NCBI GenBank assembly: GCA_947652115.1
Contig: OX393567.1
Span: 16,300,786-16,364,785, forward strand
DNA from: Blastomussa wellsi
Taxonomy: Eukaryota > Cnidaria > Anthozoa > Scleractinia > Plerogyridae
Direction of reading: 5' to 3'
Length of the DNA stretch: 64,000 nucleotides
Below the pieces are notes generated by a model, which saw only the letters and a program-made list of their open reading frames with translations, was not told the origin of the DNA and searched no databases. Both the position numbers and the translations under genes were made by a program. The first letter of the stretch is position 1. Each line of letters opens with the position of its first letter. Positions 21,867-31,700 of the stretch are shown here, piece after piece.

Positions 21867-22409
21867 TCAATGATAACAACGATGGCTTTGACGTTGAATA
21901 CAAATCTGAGAACCTCCACGTGCATCAAACAATTGTCCACCTCGATGCTTCTCTGACGACAAAGAAGGAAACAGGTCGTGCATCCGACGTACGACGGCCG
22001 TGTCGTTATAGAGTAAGTTGGTAGGCGAAAAATACTGCACGATCGTACTCAAAGGCGTGCCACGGCATCAATGGTAGAGGTAGTACAAGGTGTGATCTCC
22101 ACACACGTCAGTGGTCCATTGCTGGATGGGACGAGGCGTTTGTTCGAACTCGTCAAAACAATGCCAATGGGTATTGTACGTCTTCGGGGTGATGGCGTAA
22201 CTGTCGAAGAATTCGCCTTGACCTGGTGCTGTCCAAAAGAGGCCGACCCAATGCTGTCCCGGCAAGTCGATGGGATCTGTATTGGCAATCGCACATCGCG
22301 GATAAGGCATGCGACAAGGCACTTCGTCGGCACCGTACACGTCTGCAAAATACTGACCAATGACTGGATCGCGTCGACAGGCTTTTCGTAACGAGGCTGT
22401 GTCGTGCAT
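21867..22409 (-). pseudogene. adenain-like cysteine protease, interrupted by an in-frame TGA
   Basis: Maturation protease of the adenovirus type. HWVGLFW gives the catalytic His (residue 53), EFFDSY the acidic residue (69) and TDVCGDHTLYY the Cys (103). The frame from ATG 22409 stops at TGA 22070-22068, ten residues after the Cys. The same frame then stays open for 66 more codons to 21867 with text that fits the family's C-terminal helices. A CGA-to-TGA change would explain the stop. Either the gene is dead, the TGA is read through, or a shortened enzyme works. It starts 2 nt after the capsid stop and has no TATA box of its own, so it probably shares the capsid mRNA. Confidence 0.85.
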
Positions 22410-22411
22410 TC

Positions 22412-23791
22412 TCAGATATCTCCCAAGGGAATCGGGCCTTGCACCGTACCACGATTATCGACTTGCAGTAAACTTTCGTCCGTATTATAGAAAAACAGAG
22501 CTTGGAGAGTAGGATTGCCACTTGAAAAGGTGAGTCGAATGTTGACCAACATGCGTAGCAAAGGCGTGCTGGATTCCCCTCCATCTTGGACGGCTGTTAA
22601 ATCAAAGGGTACTATGAAGAAGCCTTCGTCAAAGGTGTCTGGATTCAACAGGTACGCATCTCGTTTGCGTTTGCCCGAGGCATTCATCAACAAATCGTAG
22701 ATCTCGTACTTGTCTTTCAAAGACAGGCTGGCTTTGGGAACGGGGACACCGTTGGCAGTGCATTCCACTTGGATTCCATTCTGCCTGGTAAAATTGAAAG
22801 GATTTTTACCAAAGTGACCTTGATAACGCTCGTCATCCAACAACACCATCCAAAACAATCGGGGCGAACGACCTCGGAACACGTCATTGAGGTCTATCTG
22901 CGTTTGATTCGCCGTCAACTGATAGTTGTCACAACGCATCCGCCGGAAAGGAAAGGTCAGGGGGTTGACGACTGTGGTCTTTTCCACTTGTTCTTCCATG
23001 TACTGCATGATGTCTTTCACGGGTACGCGGTAAAACACGCGCACGAAGCACTTGTCCACCAACACTTCAAATGATACTTTTTCGGCAGCGGTGGCAGCCG
23101 TTCCGTCACCATTGTCTTTGTACTTCTTGGCCATCAGAGCAAACTGGGGACTGTTGAATTCGATGTCAAATTCCACTTTGGTGTTGGGAGGTACATTCTG
23201 GTCGATTTGAGTGAAATTGCTCGGTATGGGACAGACGTTGAACTGGTATTCTCCCGTGTTATTGACCGTGGCTTGTTGACGCCGGATACCGCTGGCATTC
23301 AGTTGGGTTTCATCGTCTAGTTTTCCTCCCCACTTGTCCATTTGACCGGCCACATCTCGGTACCAACCTTGTCGTTTCAGTCTGCTCCTTTCGTCCCAGG
23401 GATCGGACTCCAATAGGGTTCGAAAGTACTCTCGATAGGCTAAATTCACCCCTGAAGCCGACTCGGTTTCGGCATTGTTGACTTTACAACGTACTTGACG
23501 AATGCAGCTGTAGCCAAAATTATTCACAGGTCCCACAATGAGGAGGGTCGTGTTGTTGTGATAAGCCTTGGCTTTCTGGTCAGCGTCTTTGAATTTCACT
23601 CTCAGATGCAATTCCATTTCTCGTGGACAAAATGGGAACGGGCGATCGTCGATGCGAAATTGCAGTGGGGTGGCCGAATTCGTCAAGGGTTTGATGTCTT
23701 CAAACTGCCACTTGTACTCGGTGGCATCGATCTTGCGTTGTGGCCGGTAGTCATACTGGCCTTTGTCGGCCTGTAAACTCAACGTCTCCAT
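22412..23791 (-). CDS. major capsid protein, double-jelly-roll (hexon-like) type (459 aa)
   Basis: The pattern VGPVNNFGYSCIRQVRCKV, followed by AYREYFRTLLE and GWYRD, corresponds to the conserved VGPVNxF, YxAYxExLL and WYKD blocks of Polinton capsid proteins (the F54H12.2-like family of genome annotations). It forms the hexon-like trimers of a predicted icosahedral shell. Length is in the usual range. I chose the ATG at 23791 (METLSLQADKG) because the frame's earlier part has no ATG and a TATAAA box lies 43 nt upstream. The protease follows after 2 nt. Confidence 0.9.
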   Translation of the reverse strand: METLSLQADKGQYDYRPQRKIDATEYKWQFEDIKPLTNSATPLQFRIDDRPFPFCPREMELHLRVKFKDADQKAKAYHNNTTLLIVGPVNNFGYSCIRQVRCKVNNAETESASGVNLAYREYFRTLLESDPWDERSRLKRQGWYRDVAGQMDKWGGKLDDETQLNASGIRRQQATVNNTGEYQFNVCPIPSNFTQIDQNVPPNTKVEFDIEFNSPQFALMAKKYKDNGDGTAATAAEKVSFEVLVDKCFVRVFYRVPVKDIMQYMEEQVEKTTVVNPLTFPFRRMRCDNYQLTANQTQIDLNDVFRGRSPRLFWMVLLDDERYQGHFGKNPFNFTRQNGIQVECTANGVPVPKASLSLKDKYEIYDLLMNASGKRKRDAYLLNPDTFDEGFFIVPFDLTAVQDGGESSTPLLRMLVNIRLTFSSGNPTLQALFFYNTDESLLQVDNRGTVQGPIPLGDI

Positions 23792-23833
23792 GAGGACGGC
23801 TTTTGAATCTAAATGCCACTGGTGTGTGTTGCC

Positions 23834-23850
23834 TTTATACTTTTTTCTCT
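23834..23850 (-). promoter_or_regulatory. A-tract plus TATAAAG promoter of the major capsid gene
   Basis: GAAAAAAGTATAAAGG on the minus strand, about 43 nt before the ATG at 23791. It partly abuts the stop codon of the upstream 240-aa gene (23851-23853). Confidence 0.7.
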
Positions 23851-24573
23851 TCAAGGTAGTCCCTGAAAACAGTGACGTGCCGGTTGTCGTCGTCGACCCA
23901 TCCCCACTTGTGGTCCAGGAATCACTTCTGGTAACACGCCCACGTTACGTCCTCCTTGTCGTCGAAACAACCTTGCCAGGGTGGGTGTCAGCGAAGACCC
24001 AGTGACGACTTTGGGACGCTTTCTCCTTCTTCGACCACCCTCTTGGTAGGGTGCAGTGCCCGATTGGTACTTGCGTCCACCCAATTGCTTGACTAAACCT
24101 GGAATCAATCCTCCCAATGCCAAGAGGGGTAGAATACCCCCTTGTTGACCTGCCACTTTGTCTCCCAACGTGTCCAGAGCTTGACCCACAAACGGAGACA
24201 CAAATTCCATGGCTTTTTTCTGTGCCAAATCCGATTGGATGGCCTTGCCGGCGCCTAGCCTGGCTGCCTTGGCTCCCGCCTTGCTCAAACCTTTGATCAT
24301 TTCCCAGGCCACATCGTCAAAGCCAAACCCTCCTTCTTGTTGCTTCTTCTTCCTTTTCTTGACAGGTGGTTGATCGTCAAGACAATAGGACTGTCGGAAC
24401 CGCTTGGCGGCCTTGCAGGCCACCTCTTTACCCAAGGAACTGGCACCTTGTCCGGCCAAGGCCCACAAGGGGGACCATCCTCCTTCTTGATACGGAGGAG
24501 TGCCTTGCTCGTAGATGGAACCTCCTCCCACTTGCACCCATTGAGAGGGTGCCACTCGTTTCTTGAGGGGCAT
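23851..24573 (-). CDS. basic protein with five Q-x-GG/QGG sites, virion core or minor capsid precursor (240 aa)
   Basis: Starts MPLKKRVAPSQW. It contains YQEGG/W, QQEGG/F, GQQGG/I, YQEGG/R and RRQGG/R, each resembling an adenain cleavage site, with basic linkers (PPVKKRKKKQQ, GGRRRRKRPK) and two hydrophobic helices (about 65-85 and 145-165). It could be a precursor processed into several core peptides. No family is assigned. Its ATG overlaps the stop of the 772-aa gene as TGATG (24575-24571). No TATA-like box precedes it, which points to translation from the integrase-772 mRNA. Confidence 0.75.
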   Translation of the reverse strand: MPLKKRVAPSQWVQVGGGSIYEQGTPPYQEGGWSPLWALAGQGASSLGKEVACKAAKRFRQSYCLDDQPPVKKRKKKQQEGGFGFDDVAWEMIKGLSKAGAKAARLGAGKAIQSDLAQKKAMEFVSPFVGQALDTLGDKVAGQQGGILPLLALGGLIPGLVKQLGGRKYQSGTAPYQEGGRRRRKRPKVVTGSSLTPTLARLFRRQGGRNVGVLPEVIPGPQVGMGRRRQPARHCFQGLP

Positions 24574-26891
24574 CACGGAATCTCTCTCTGACGAAAATAC
24601 AAGGTCGCTGTCACGACACCACCTTGGAATGGTATGGGACGACCTAGGTTGTCCCTTATATCGATTTCGATGTCGCGAAACTGGTACTGACTGAGTCGGT
24701 AGAAAATCAGGTGAGGAATAAACACGTCTTCCACGATCTGTTTGTCGGTGTTGACGCCATGCGTCAAGATCACTTTCGCCATTTGCGAGCCCACGTAGAC
24801 CGGTTCGCTGACATTGCAATGCACGTACATGTTCTGGAAGGAGTACTTGGAAATGGTGCTCCACACGCTGGCTTGGCTGTGTTTGGCCATGGTATGACTT
24901 TGCGTGATCTCCACTTCGATGGGTTTCCCCTCTGCATCGCGTTTGGTGATTTCTACAATAGGATGTCGTGAGTCGGCTCGAAAATAGAAGGGTACCGTCC
25001 ACGAGTCAAAGTCCAAGTAACCCAGGACGCGGGCCAACCAGCCAGGGAAATACACGGAGAATTCGGTGCTGGGAAACGTCCACGCGTAAAATCCTCTTTC
25101 GTCCAAGGTGACTTTCAATCCACCCAATTCGTTTTTCTGGGGTGCGTGGGCTTCCATGGCTTGCATCCAACCTTCCACCACATCTTGCACGGTGACATAG
25201 GCGTCTGCTCGCAAGAACATACGCACGTCTGGGTGATCGTTGTCGTAGTGGACGCGAAGACCCACTTGCCGATTCAACACGTTGCGCCAGGTGTGAGGTA
25301 ACAGCAGCTGGAAGAGTCCTACTTCCCACGTTTCGTCCAAGGCCCACATCTCGGGAAGACGCACTCGAAAGTGAGAGGGTGCATTGTCTGGAAACAGGTC
25401 CAGTTGTGCATTGCTTTCCAAGGTCACGCGTCGTCCACCTTGAAATCGCATCGTGGGCATTAAAGCAGGGCCTTTGTGAAAGTACAGCAAGAGTCCGACC
25501 AGACCGGTGTAGAATGGGACACCCAGGTTATCGCTGTTTCTTAAATGGACTCGGAGCTGGTTCAAGTGCTGGGTCGGTGCAGCCAATGGTCGGAAATCCA
25601 CGTGTTGCGGGTGGTATTCACATGTCTTGCCATACATCTGACTCTGAAAGGGGACCACAGCCAATGTGTGTCGTTGCCGCTCACCCGTCATGCTCACTCC
25701 CACGATATCCACTTCGGCAAAACACTTGCTCACATCGGTGTTGGAGAAGGTGACTTGTTCTCCAATGGGTGACTCCAGCGAGGGAAGGATCATACTTTCT
25801 CCCTTTGTAAGGAGGTGGGTCCCCATCACCTCTTCCAGTCCATGATCAAATCGCATATAGCCGTCTGCTCCTACTTGCATCAACCACCGATCCGGTTCTA
25901 AGGCGAAAAGGTAGGCGGGAAATCCTTGGATGGTGTATCGCAGCATGGGAGCAGAATCTTTGAGCCAGGCCCCCATGTCGAAGAGGACTCTTCGTCCAAA
26001 CATGTAAAAGAGTCGTTCGGTGTGAATGTTGACAGAAAGTCTCACTCCACCCAAAGGGTAATCTTGGTCTTCGATTCCTACGTGATCCTTGTCCAATCGC
26101 GTCACCTCCACGGTGGCTCGCGTGTTGTTACCCGTGTTGACGTAGACGGTGTGGTGGGGTGCGATTCGGGTTCGTCCAGATCCATCGGGATCGAGTTCCA
26201 GGAATCCCATGAATAATGCCAACGATTCTCCCAGGTCGTACTGGCCTTGAGCCCATAGGTCGATGGCATAATGCGTCGAGGGACGAGAAGGACTCTCCTC
26301 GAGTGTCCAAACGTACTTGACACGATTGGCTCCCATCAGCGTGACAGTGGCTTGATTGAGGTAACGTTTGACATCCAAATAGGTGGAGGGTAAGCTCTTG
26401 TCGGTCGTCAACCAGGCGTCCACCAAATCGCGGCGAAAATAATCCAGTTTGGGATTGACGGGAAAGTTTTCGTCGTTCGAGCCAGGTGAATCCAGGTGCA
26501 GTTGCCCATAGTGATGCTTCCCTCCAGATAAGGTGGGAAAGACGTACAATCCCAGTCGTCGAATCAAATCTTGCAACACGTGTTTGAGGTGCGTAAACTG
26601 TTGGTGGCGAGATAATTGAATGGATCGCGATAGAAAAACATCCGTGTCCACGTGCCCCACCTTGCAGTGAAAATCGGTGGGTGATTTCAGCACGGCATTG
26701 CCAAAGGAGTGCGTGTAATACATACTGAACAGAGCCACTTGCCAGTCTTGGGACAAGGTCAAGGGAATTTCCAAGTCCTGTCGAAAGGCAGAACGTACTG
26801 TCGTCACACCGGGTTCCAAGGGATGCGTACCTTGATCCCCACTGTTCAAATACATGATGAAATCGTTGTCGCGTTCCCACGGTTTACTCAT
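24573..26891 (-). CDS. large structural protein with duplicated W(Q/E)V-L domain (772 aa)
   Basis: The N-terminal half has LEIPLTLSQDWQVALFSMYY and the second half has FRVRLPEMWALDETWEVGLF, followed by LLLPHTW. The same beta-rich module thus occurs at about residues 30-60 and 490-530. Proteins with this repeated module recur in invertebrate Polintons next to the capsid gene. A penton/minor capsid or spike role is the likeliest inference, but I cannot prove homology. The ATG (26891) overlaps the integrase stop by 8 nt, and the stop overlaps the next ATG. No internal stop. Confidence 0.7.
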   Translation of the reverse strand: MSKPWERDNDFIMYLNSGDQGTHPLEPGVTTVRSAFRQDLEIPLTLSQDWQVALFSMYYTHSFGNAVLKSPTDFHCKVGHVDTDVFLSRSIQLSRHQQFTHLKHVLQDLIRRLGLYVFPTLSGGKHHYGQLHLDSPGSNDENFPVNPKLDYFRRDLVDAWLTTDKSLPSTYLDVKRYLNQATVTLMGANRVKYVWTLEESPSRPSTHYAIDLWAQGQYDLGESLALFMGFLELDPDGSGRTRIAPHHTVYVNTGNNTRATVEVTRLDKDHVGIEDQDYPLGGVRLSVNIHTERLFYMFGRRVLFDMGAWLKDSAPMLRYTIQGFPAYLFALEPDRWLMQVGADGYMRFDHGLEEVMGTHLLTKGESMILPSLESPIGEQVTFSNTDVSKCFAEVDIVGVSMTGERQRHTLAVVPFQSQMYGKTCEYHPQHVDFRPLAAPTQHLNQLRVHLRNSDNLGVPFYTGLVGLLLYFHKGPALMPTMRFQGGRRVTLESNAQLDLFPDNAPSHFRVRLPEMWALDETWEVGLFQLLLPHTWRNVLNRQVGLRVHYDNDHPDVRMFLRADAYVTVQDVVEGWMQAMEAHAPQKNELGGLKVTLDERGFYAWTFPSTEFSVYFPGWLARVLGYLDFDSWTVPFYFRADSRHPIVEITKRDAEGKPIEVEITQSHTMAKHSQASVWSTISKYSFQNMYVHCNVSEPVYVGSQMAKVILTHGVNTDKQIVEDVFIPHLIFYRLSQYQFRDIEIDIRDNLGRPIPFQGGVVTATLYFRQREIP

Positions 26892-27999
26892 ACTGTTTCA
26901 AGTCCTTGTGGGCAATCCACGTCTTGTAATCGGGTGCCACGCCTTGCCAATTCACCAACACTTGTCGAGTGGGTCCACGGCCTTTGTATTTAAGCTTTTT
27001 GGCCACACGCCATCGATTGGGTAACCCTCGCACCTTTTGCAATTGAGGTTCGTAGAAACGACCTTTGACTCGCTGTCCTTGCCAATCTTCTAACGTGTAA
27101 TAATTCACGCCGTCCACCACTTGACGTTTTCGATCCACCACGGTGTACACGGCTCGTGACCACCCACCCTTGGAACTCTTGGAGCCAAACACACCTCGTC
27201 TCTTATCCTTTCCCAGCAACTTGGTGGTTCGAACAAAATCTCCCGGTCGAAACTTGTAAGGGTTCAAGGGAATCGTGGGTTGGTACAACCGTCGCCACAC
27301 CACCTCAGCATTGTAGTCGTTCACGTCGACGGGTGCCATTCGAATACTGGAATGGATGCGTTGGTTATACTTGTCCACCAGCTCGGGTAAGGCGTCTAAA
27401 TACTTGAGAGTATTGTGAGCCGTCATGTACTTGTAGGTATGTTCCTTGAGCGTGCGATTAAACCGTTCGGCTATCGAGGCTTTGGGTTCCCCTCGCGTGG
27501 AATAATGATGGATGCCATATTCGTCCAATAAACGCTGGACGTGTTTGTTGTAAAATTCTTTACCTTGATCGGTCTGCAACTTGATCGGACGTCGTCCTCC
27601 ATTATGTTCCAGCAAGTATTGCAATGCATCGCGCACGGCTGTGCCACGTTTGCTTTTCAAACCAACCACCCACGCATACTTGCTCAAGACGTCGATGACA
27701 GTGAGAAGGTAACGCGTTCGTTTATTCGCTGCCACCAGTTTAGGGTCTTGCATTTCCACCAAATCGGCTTGCCATGTATGATCGACGGCGGGTCCCACCA
27801 CGGTCTTGCTGCGGGGAAAACGTTCGCGTCGCTGTCGATGTAAAGTAAAGGCGGGTTCCCCTTGTAAATACGTTTGGGTCGCACGGCGTGACACGCCCAA
27901 GGATTTGGCAGCGCTCAATACTTCTTTCACGTTGCCGCTCAAGGCATAAGGACTGTCTTCGTCCAAGTACAGGGCGTCTAATGCACTCGTCTTTGTCAT
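26884..27999 (-). CDS. retroviral-type (rve) integrase with C-terminal chromodomain (371 aa)
   Basis: DDE integrase of the Polinton/Ty3 type. WQADLVEM has the first catalytic Asp (about residue 78), LQTDQGKEFYN the second (about 142) and SIAERFNRTLKE the Glu, 33 residues later. The C-terminal part has the basic RPGDFVR segment and a chromodomain-like end (VLVNWQGVAPDYKTWI) that could read histone marks. It joins the element's ends to host DNA. Start at ATG 27999 (MTKTSALD); an in-frame GTG two codons earlier is not preferred. A TATA-like TAATAAATAG lies 47 nt upstream. The stop lies inside the start of the 772-aa gene. Confidence 0.93.
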   Translation of the reverse strand: MTKTSALDALYLDEDSPYALSGNVKEVLSAAKSLGVSRRATQTYLQGEPAFTLHRQRRERFPRSKTVVGPAVDHTWQADLVEMQDPKLVAANKRTRYLLTVIDVLSKYAWVVGLKSKRGTAVRDALQYLLEHNGGRRPIKLQTDQGKEFYNKHVQRLLDEYGIHHYSTRGEPKASIAERFNRTLKEHTYKYMTAHNTLKYLDALPELVDKYNQRIHSSIRMAPVDVNDYNAEVVWRRLYQPTIPLNPYKFRPGDFVRTTKLLGKDKRRGVFGSKSSKGGWSRAVYTVVDRKRQVVDGVNYYTLEDWQGQRVKGRFYEPQLQKVRGLPNRWRVAKKLKYKGRGPTRQVLVNWQGVAPDYKTWIAHKDLKQYE

Positions 28000-28045
28000 G
28001 TTCACAGACTACTACTACGACATACTGTAACCATTTGTTTCATTC

Positions 28046-28062
28046 TATTTATTAGCTTTGTT
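28046..28062 (-). promoter_or_regulatory. TATA-like promoter of the integrase unit
   Basis: AAACAAAGCTAATAAATAG on the minus strand, about 47 nt before ATG 27999. It is the weakest match to the consensus. The same AATAAA could end the 128-aa gene's transcript. Confidence 0.5.
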
Positions 28063-28111
28063 TTCTTACAATGAAGTTTCGAAGGCACAATCTCCTGGTC
28101 TTTTGACACAA

Positions 28112-28498
28112 TCACAATTTCTCTGCAGTATCGACTTGATCCTGGATCGTGGATGTCTCGAGACCTTTTTTCTTGCGTCCTCGTTTGGCTGGTGCAGTAC
28201 ACTCGGGCGTTTTGCTGGCCATTCTTTTTGGGGGTTGGTCGCTATGGCTCTCCTCGGGGGAAAATGCGATCCCGGCTCGTTTTAGTTCATAGTTCATTTC
28301 TTTCCAGGCTTGTTGGATTTCCACGACTTCCTCTGTCAACGATCCAATGGCACTCAACAATCGAAGCTTGGTCTTCATGTATAATTGGGGTGAACTTTCC
28401 ACAACTTTCGACCCCAAGGTAATAGTCAGTTGGGCGATGTGAGAAGCCAAATTGTTCAACAACTGGCGCGTTTTTCGTACTTGCTCTTCGACATTCAT
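28112..28498 (-). CDS. small coiled-coil protein with C-terminal nuclear-localisation-like motif (128 aa)
   Basis: Starts MNVEEQVRK. A helical, Leu-rich central region (about residues 10-80) is followed by a Pro/Ser stretch and APAKRGRKKKGL, which looks like a nuclear localisation signal. No family recognised. It lies between polymerase and integrase with its own A-tract/TATA box at 28557. ATG 28498 was chosen because it is the only ATG after that box and before the helical region. Confidence 0.6.
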   Translation of the reverse strand: MNVEEQVRKTRQLLNNLASHIAQLTITLGSKVVESSPQLYMKTKLRLLSAIGSLTEEVVEIQQAWKEMNYELKRAGIAFSPEESHSDQPPKRMASKTPECTAPAKRGRKKKGLETSTIQDQVDTAEKL

Positions 28499-28556
28499 GA
28501 TGTGTACTCGACGACGACGTTTGCCAAATGAATCGAGATGTCCACTTGCACGCACT

Positions 28557-28574
28557 TTTATAGTTTTTTTTTTG
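28557..28574 (-). promoter_or_regulatory. A-tract plus TATAAAAG promoter of the 128-aa gene
   Basis: CCAAAAAAAAAACTATAAAAG on the minus strand, about 59 nt before ATG 28498. Confidence 0.7.
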
Positions 28575-28626
28575 GTCACACCCACTCAAAGCACACGACA
28601 CATTTTTTTCAAACAACAAGTATTTT

Positions 28627-28632
28627 TTTATT
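28627..28632 (-). terminator. poly(A) signal AATAAA after the polymerase gene
   Basis: Minus-strand AATAAA, 114 nt past the end of the PolB frame. Confidence 0.55.
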
Positions 28633-28745
28633 CAATAAAAAAAGAGAGAGCCTCCTTACTTGTACAAGCTTGCTCACGACTCCCTTATCGTCACATTTCA
28701 AAGTATCAACTGCTATGCGCTTTTCTGGTATGACTAATACATGAT

Positions 28746-31700
28746 TTAAATGTCTAAGGGGATGGTGGAAATACCATCTTCCTGCACTTTACGTTTCGGA
28801 TAAAAATACGAGAATCCGGTTCGGTGTTGTGCGTAGGTCAGCACACGGTTGCCCACCACGCGGAAGCCTCTGTTCTCACCCTCTGCCGACTCTCCTGTCT
28901 GCAACACTTGAAGGTAGGTTTCTTTTTGAGGATTGTTCAGTTTATGGCTGATGCCTTTGCAGCTGGCTTTATTGCTCTCAGTACCCCAGCAACAGTAGGT
29001 TTTACTGTTTAGTCCCACAAAACCATCACCACTCCACTCTATTTTGAACAATCCAGGGGTGCGTTTGTCATAGGCGGCGTGTTCCTTCGTGTCTGTGCGG
29101 GGGAACCACAGGTGTTTCTCTGTCTCGTACTGTCCTCGCAGCTCAGGCTTGATCAGCTCTTCCAACAACTCACTGGACAGTGCCATGTAGGCACTGTCCG
29201 TGTCCATTTCCAAGTATTCGTAGTTCTCTCTATCCAAGTACTTATCAATGCATCGATAGTAAAATTCTAGCATGCGTAGCTTCGCATACTGAAAGACAAA
29301 AAATCCGATTTGGATAGGTAAGTCACACGTGATTCTCTTTTTGGCACTCTTTATTTCAAAGACGTCATCACTGAGTTCCTCTAGATCACGAAAGAAGAAA
29401 CTGTTGATGGCGCGTGTGACCCTCCCCTCATCTTTTTCGTATTGGACCTTCTGGTGTCGTGTCACGTCCATGATAAAACGACCAAAGCCCGCGTTCCCCA
29501 CCAGTTTGGCCGTCTCCCCCAAGATCTTTTGGTGGGGGTCTGCATCGGCGGCACGACGAGAGGTGGACACAAAATCGCCAAAGGGTTCAAGGCAGGGATA
29601 GGATCGCCACTGGACGGCTCGGTGGATGCGACTGACCACCAGTCCTTCTTCCAAGTAAAATTTCAGCAAGGGCGTGCCCAGCAAGATCTTGTCACCCTTG
29701 TAGGAGCCAATCAGGGCGCGTCGGGGCGTGCTCAGGATCTCATGCTCTTGTGCAAACTGGCGCATGTGGGGCCCAATGTCCTCCAAGGAAATTTCCGTGT
29801 TCTTGAAAATGGGCGTCATCTCGCTAAACTTGTCTCGAAGGTGAGGAGGCACGTGTATGTCCACCTCCACAGCACCGAAGAAGGATCCATCGCGTATACG
29901 AGTCAACAGCTGCGTCTGCGTTTGTCGTTGTTCACGGCGACCGGGAAAGTGATCATTAAGGAACTGTTCGATCTCAGCATTACCTCTCTTCAACGCCAAC
30001 CACTGACATTCCCACATCTGCACTACCTCTGATACGTTGGGTAGACTTTCCAGGTATTCCGCCCGAAAACAAGTCTCATCGTACAGGTCTCCATAGGTCT
30101 TACCACGTGTTTCGTTCATGTTATCGGGATCAAAACACCTAGGGCACCCGTGCCAGTAGCACCCATGAAATTCAAAGACAGTGTTACTACCATGATCGTA
30201 CCCATCCACTGGTACTTGGCGATCACCGAGTCGTTTTTCTGTGTTGTTGAGTCGTGTTCTGAAGTTGGGAATGTCACGGCTGACCCAGCTCAGCCACTCG
30301 TCGGCTGCACGCCAGGACTTGTTGGGTATCAGTCTGTCTTGACTAGCGGTCCAGGTGGTGTAGAGGCCCACCGGCATGGGTTGACTCAATGCCCACAAGT
30401 ACAACGCATTGGCGTCGAAACCTATGACTTTTTGTACAGGTTTAGCTGCCTCACCATACTGGTGCTCGCGGATGTTTGTTTTTGCAGCTTCGGCGTGGCG
30501 GTGGAAGATGATGGCAGGTCCCCCCACCATGTTATTTTTGAACAGCTTATACAGGTCCTCTGTATGGAAGCTCGAGAGGTGTAAGCCCTGTTCTTTTAAG
30601 AAGCCCATCTCGAATTTGAAGGCCAATCCCGGCAGGGAAATGGCCTCCTTCAGCATGTCAATGCCTCTCTCCCTCCAAAACCGAGCCATCTTTTCCAGGG
30701 CTTCCAGGAATGGCACCACGTCCAAATTGTTGTACCATTCCAAAAAGTCACGGAGTGTTGTCATCTCTTCTCGTTTCCAGGCCTCCTGGCAGACAGCATA
30801 CTCGTCTTCGGAGATGTTCGACTTCCTCAGCCAACTGTTAAAAGCACTATGAGGTGGTAGTTGAGAATGGTCCAGTTTATCCAAACTGTCCAGCCACTCG
30901 TAGGGGAAGAATCCCTTCTCCCCCTGACACTGGTAGGCTTTGAGAAAAGCAGCGTATGAGGTGCCTGCTGCCAGGAAGTTGGAGATATCGATAAATTTCA
31001 GAGAGCCACTCTTGAGGGCCAGATACGCATGGTTCCGCTTGATGGCCAGATTGATGCGCGAGTGGTTGACCAGGTAGGGAATCAGTAACTCTTTGAGGAC
31101 ATTGAGATCATATTTTCCACTGTTGAAACCGATGACAGGTAATTCTGATATGTGTTCGTCCAATTCGTCACATAGGGCCTGGGCTTTGGTCTTTCTCTTG
31201 GGCACGTGTTTATCTTTTTTGTCCTGCTTTACTTCGATTTCATCAAGTTCTTGGTTGATACGTCGGTAAAATGACCTGTCTTGCTCTTCTTCTTCGTCAT
31301 CATGAATGAACTCCTGATCCTCCTCTGTCTCTTCCTCGTCTTCGCTTTCATCATCATCACTGTCTTCAACAAACCCCACATGCTCACCAGCCTCCTCCTC
31401 ACACGTAAAGGTGCTCGCTCGCGAAGGGTGGGTCATCGCATGAGGGTCAGTTGAGACGGGGACGGTTCTCAGCCCTTCCAAAATGGTGCTTTTCAAATCA
31501 GTGTAGCGTTCTTGCTCCAATTCATAGGCTTTTTGAGCGATGTCTTGTAAATACTTGACAAATTGTTGTACCGTTTCTTGAGGCTCACTGGCGACCACAA
31601 AGCACCTAGGTCTTTCATATCCTGGAACGTTGGATGCCACGCTCACACTCAGGAGTTGATGTGCAGCGGTATACTCCAGCTTCTCCCGCTTTTCGGGGAG

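Noticed and set aside
26128..26880. 250-codon minus frame within the 772-aa gene
   Set aside because: Overlaps the better supported frame completely and lacks recognisable motifs.
29442..30032. Long plus-strand frames inside the polymerase gene and similar ones across 19-27 kb
   Set aside because: Antisense shadows of the minus-strand Polinton genes; no independent homology.
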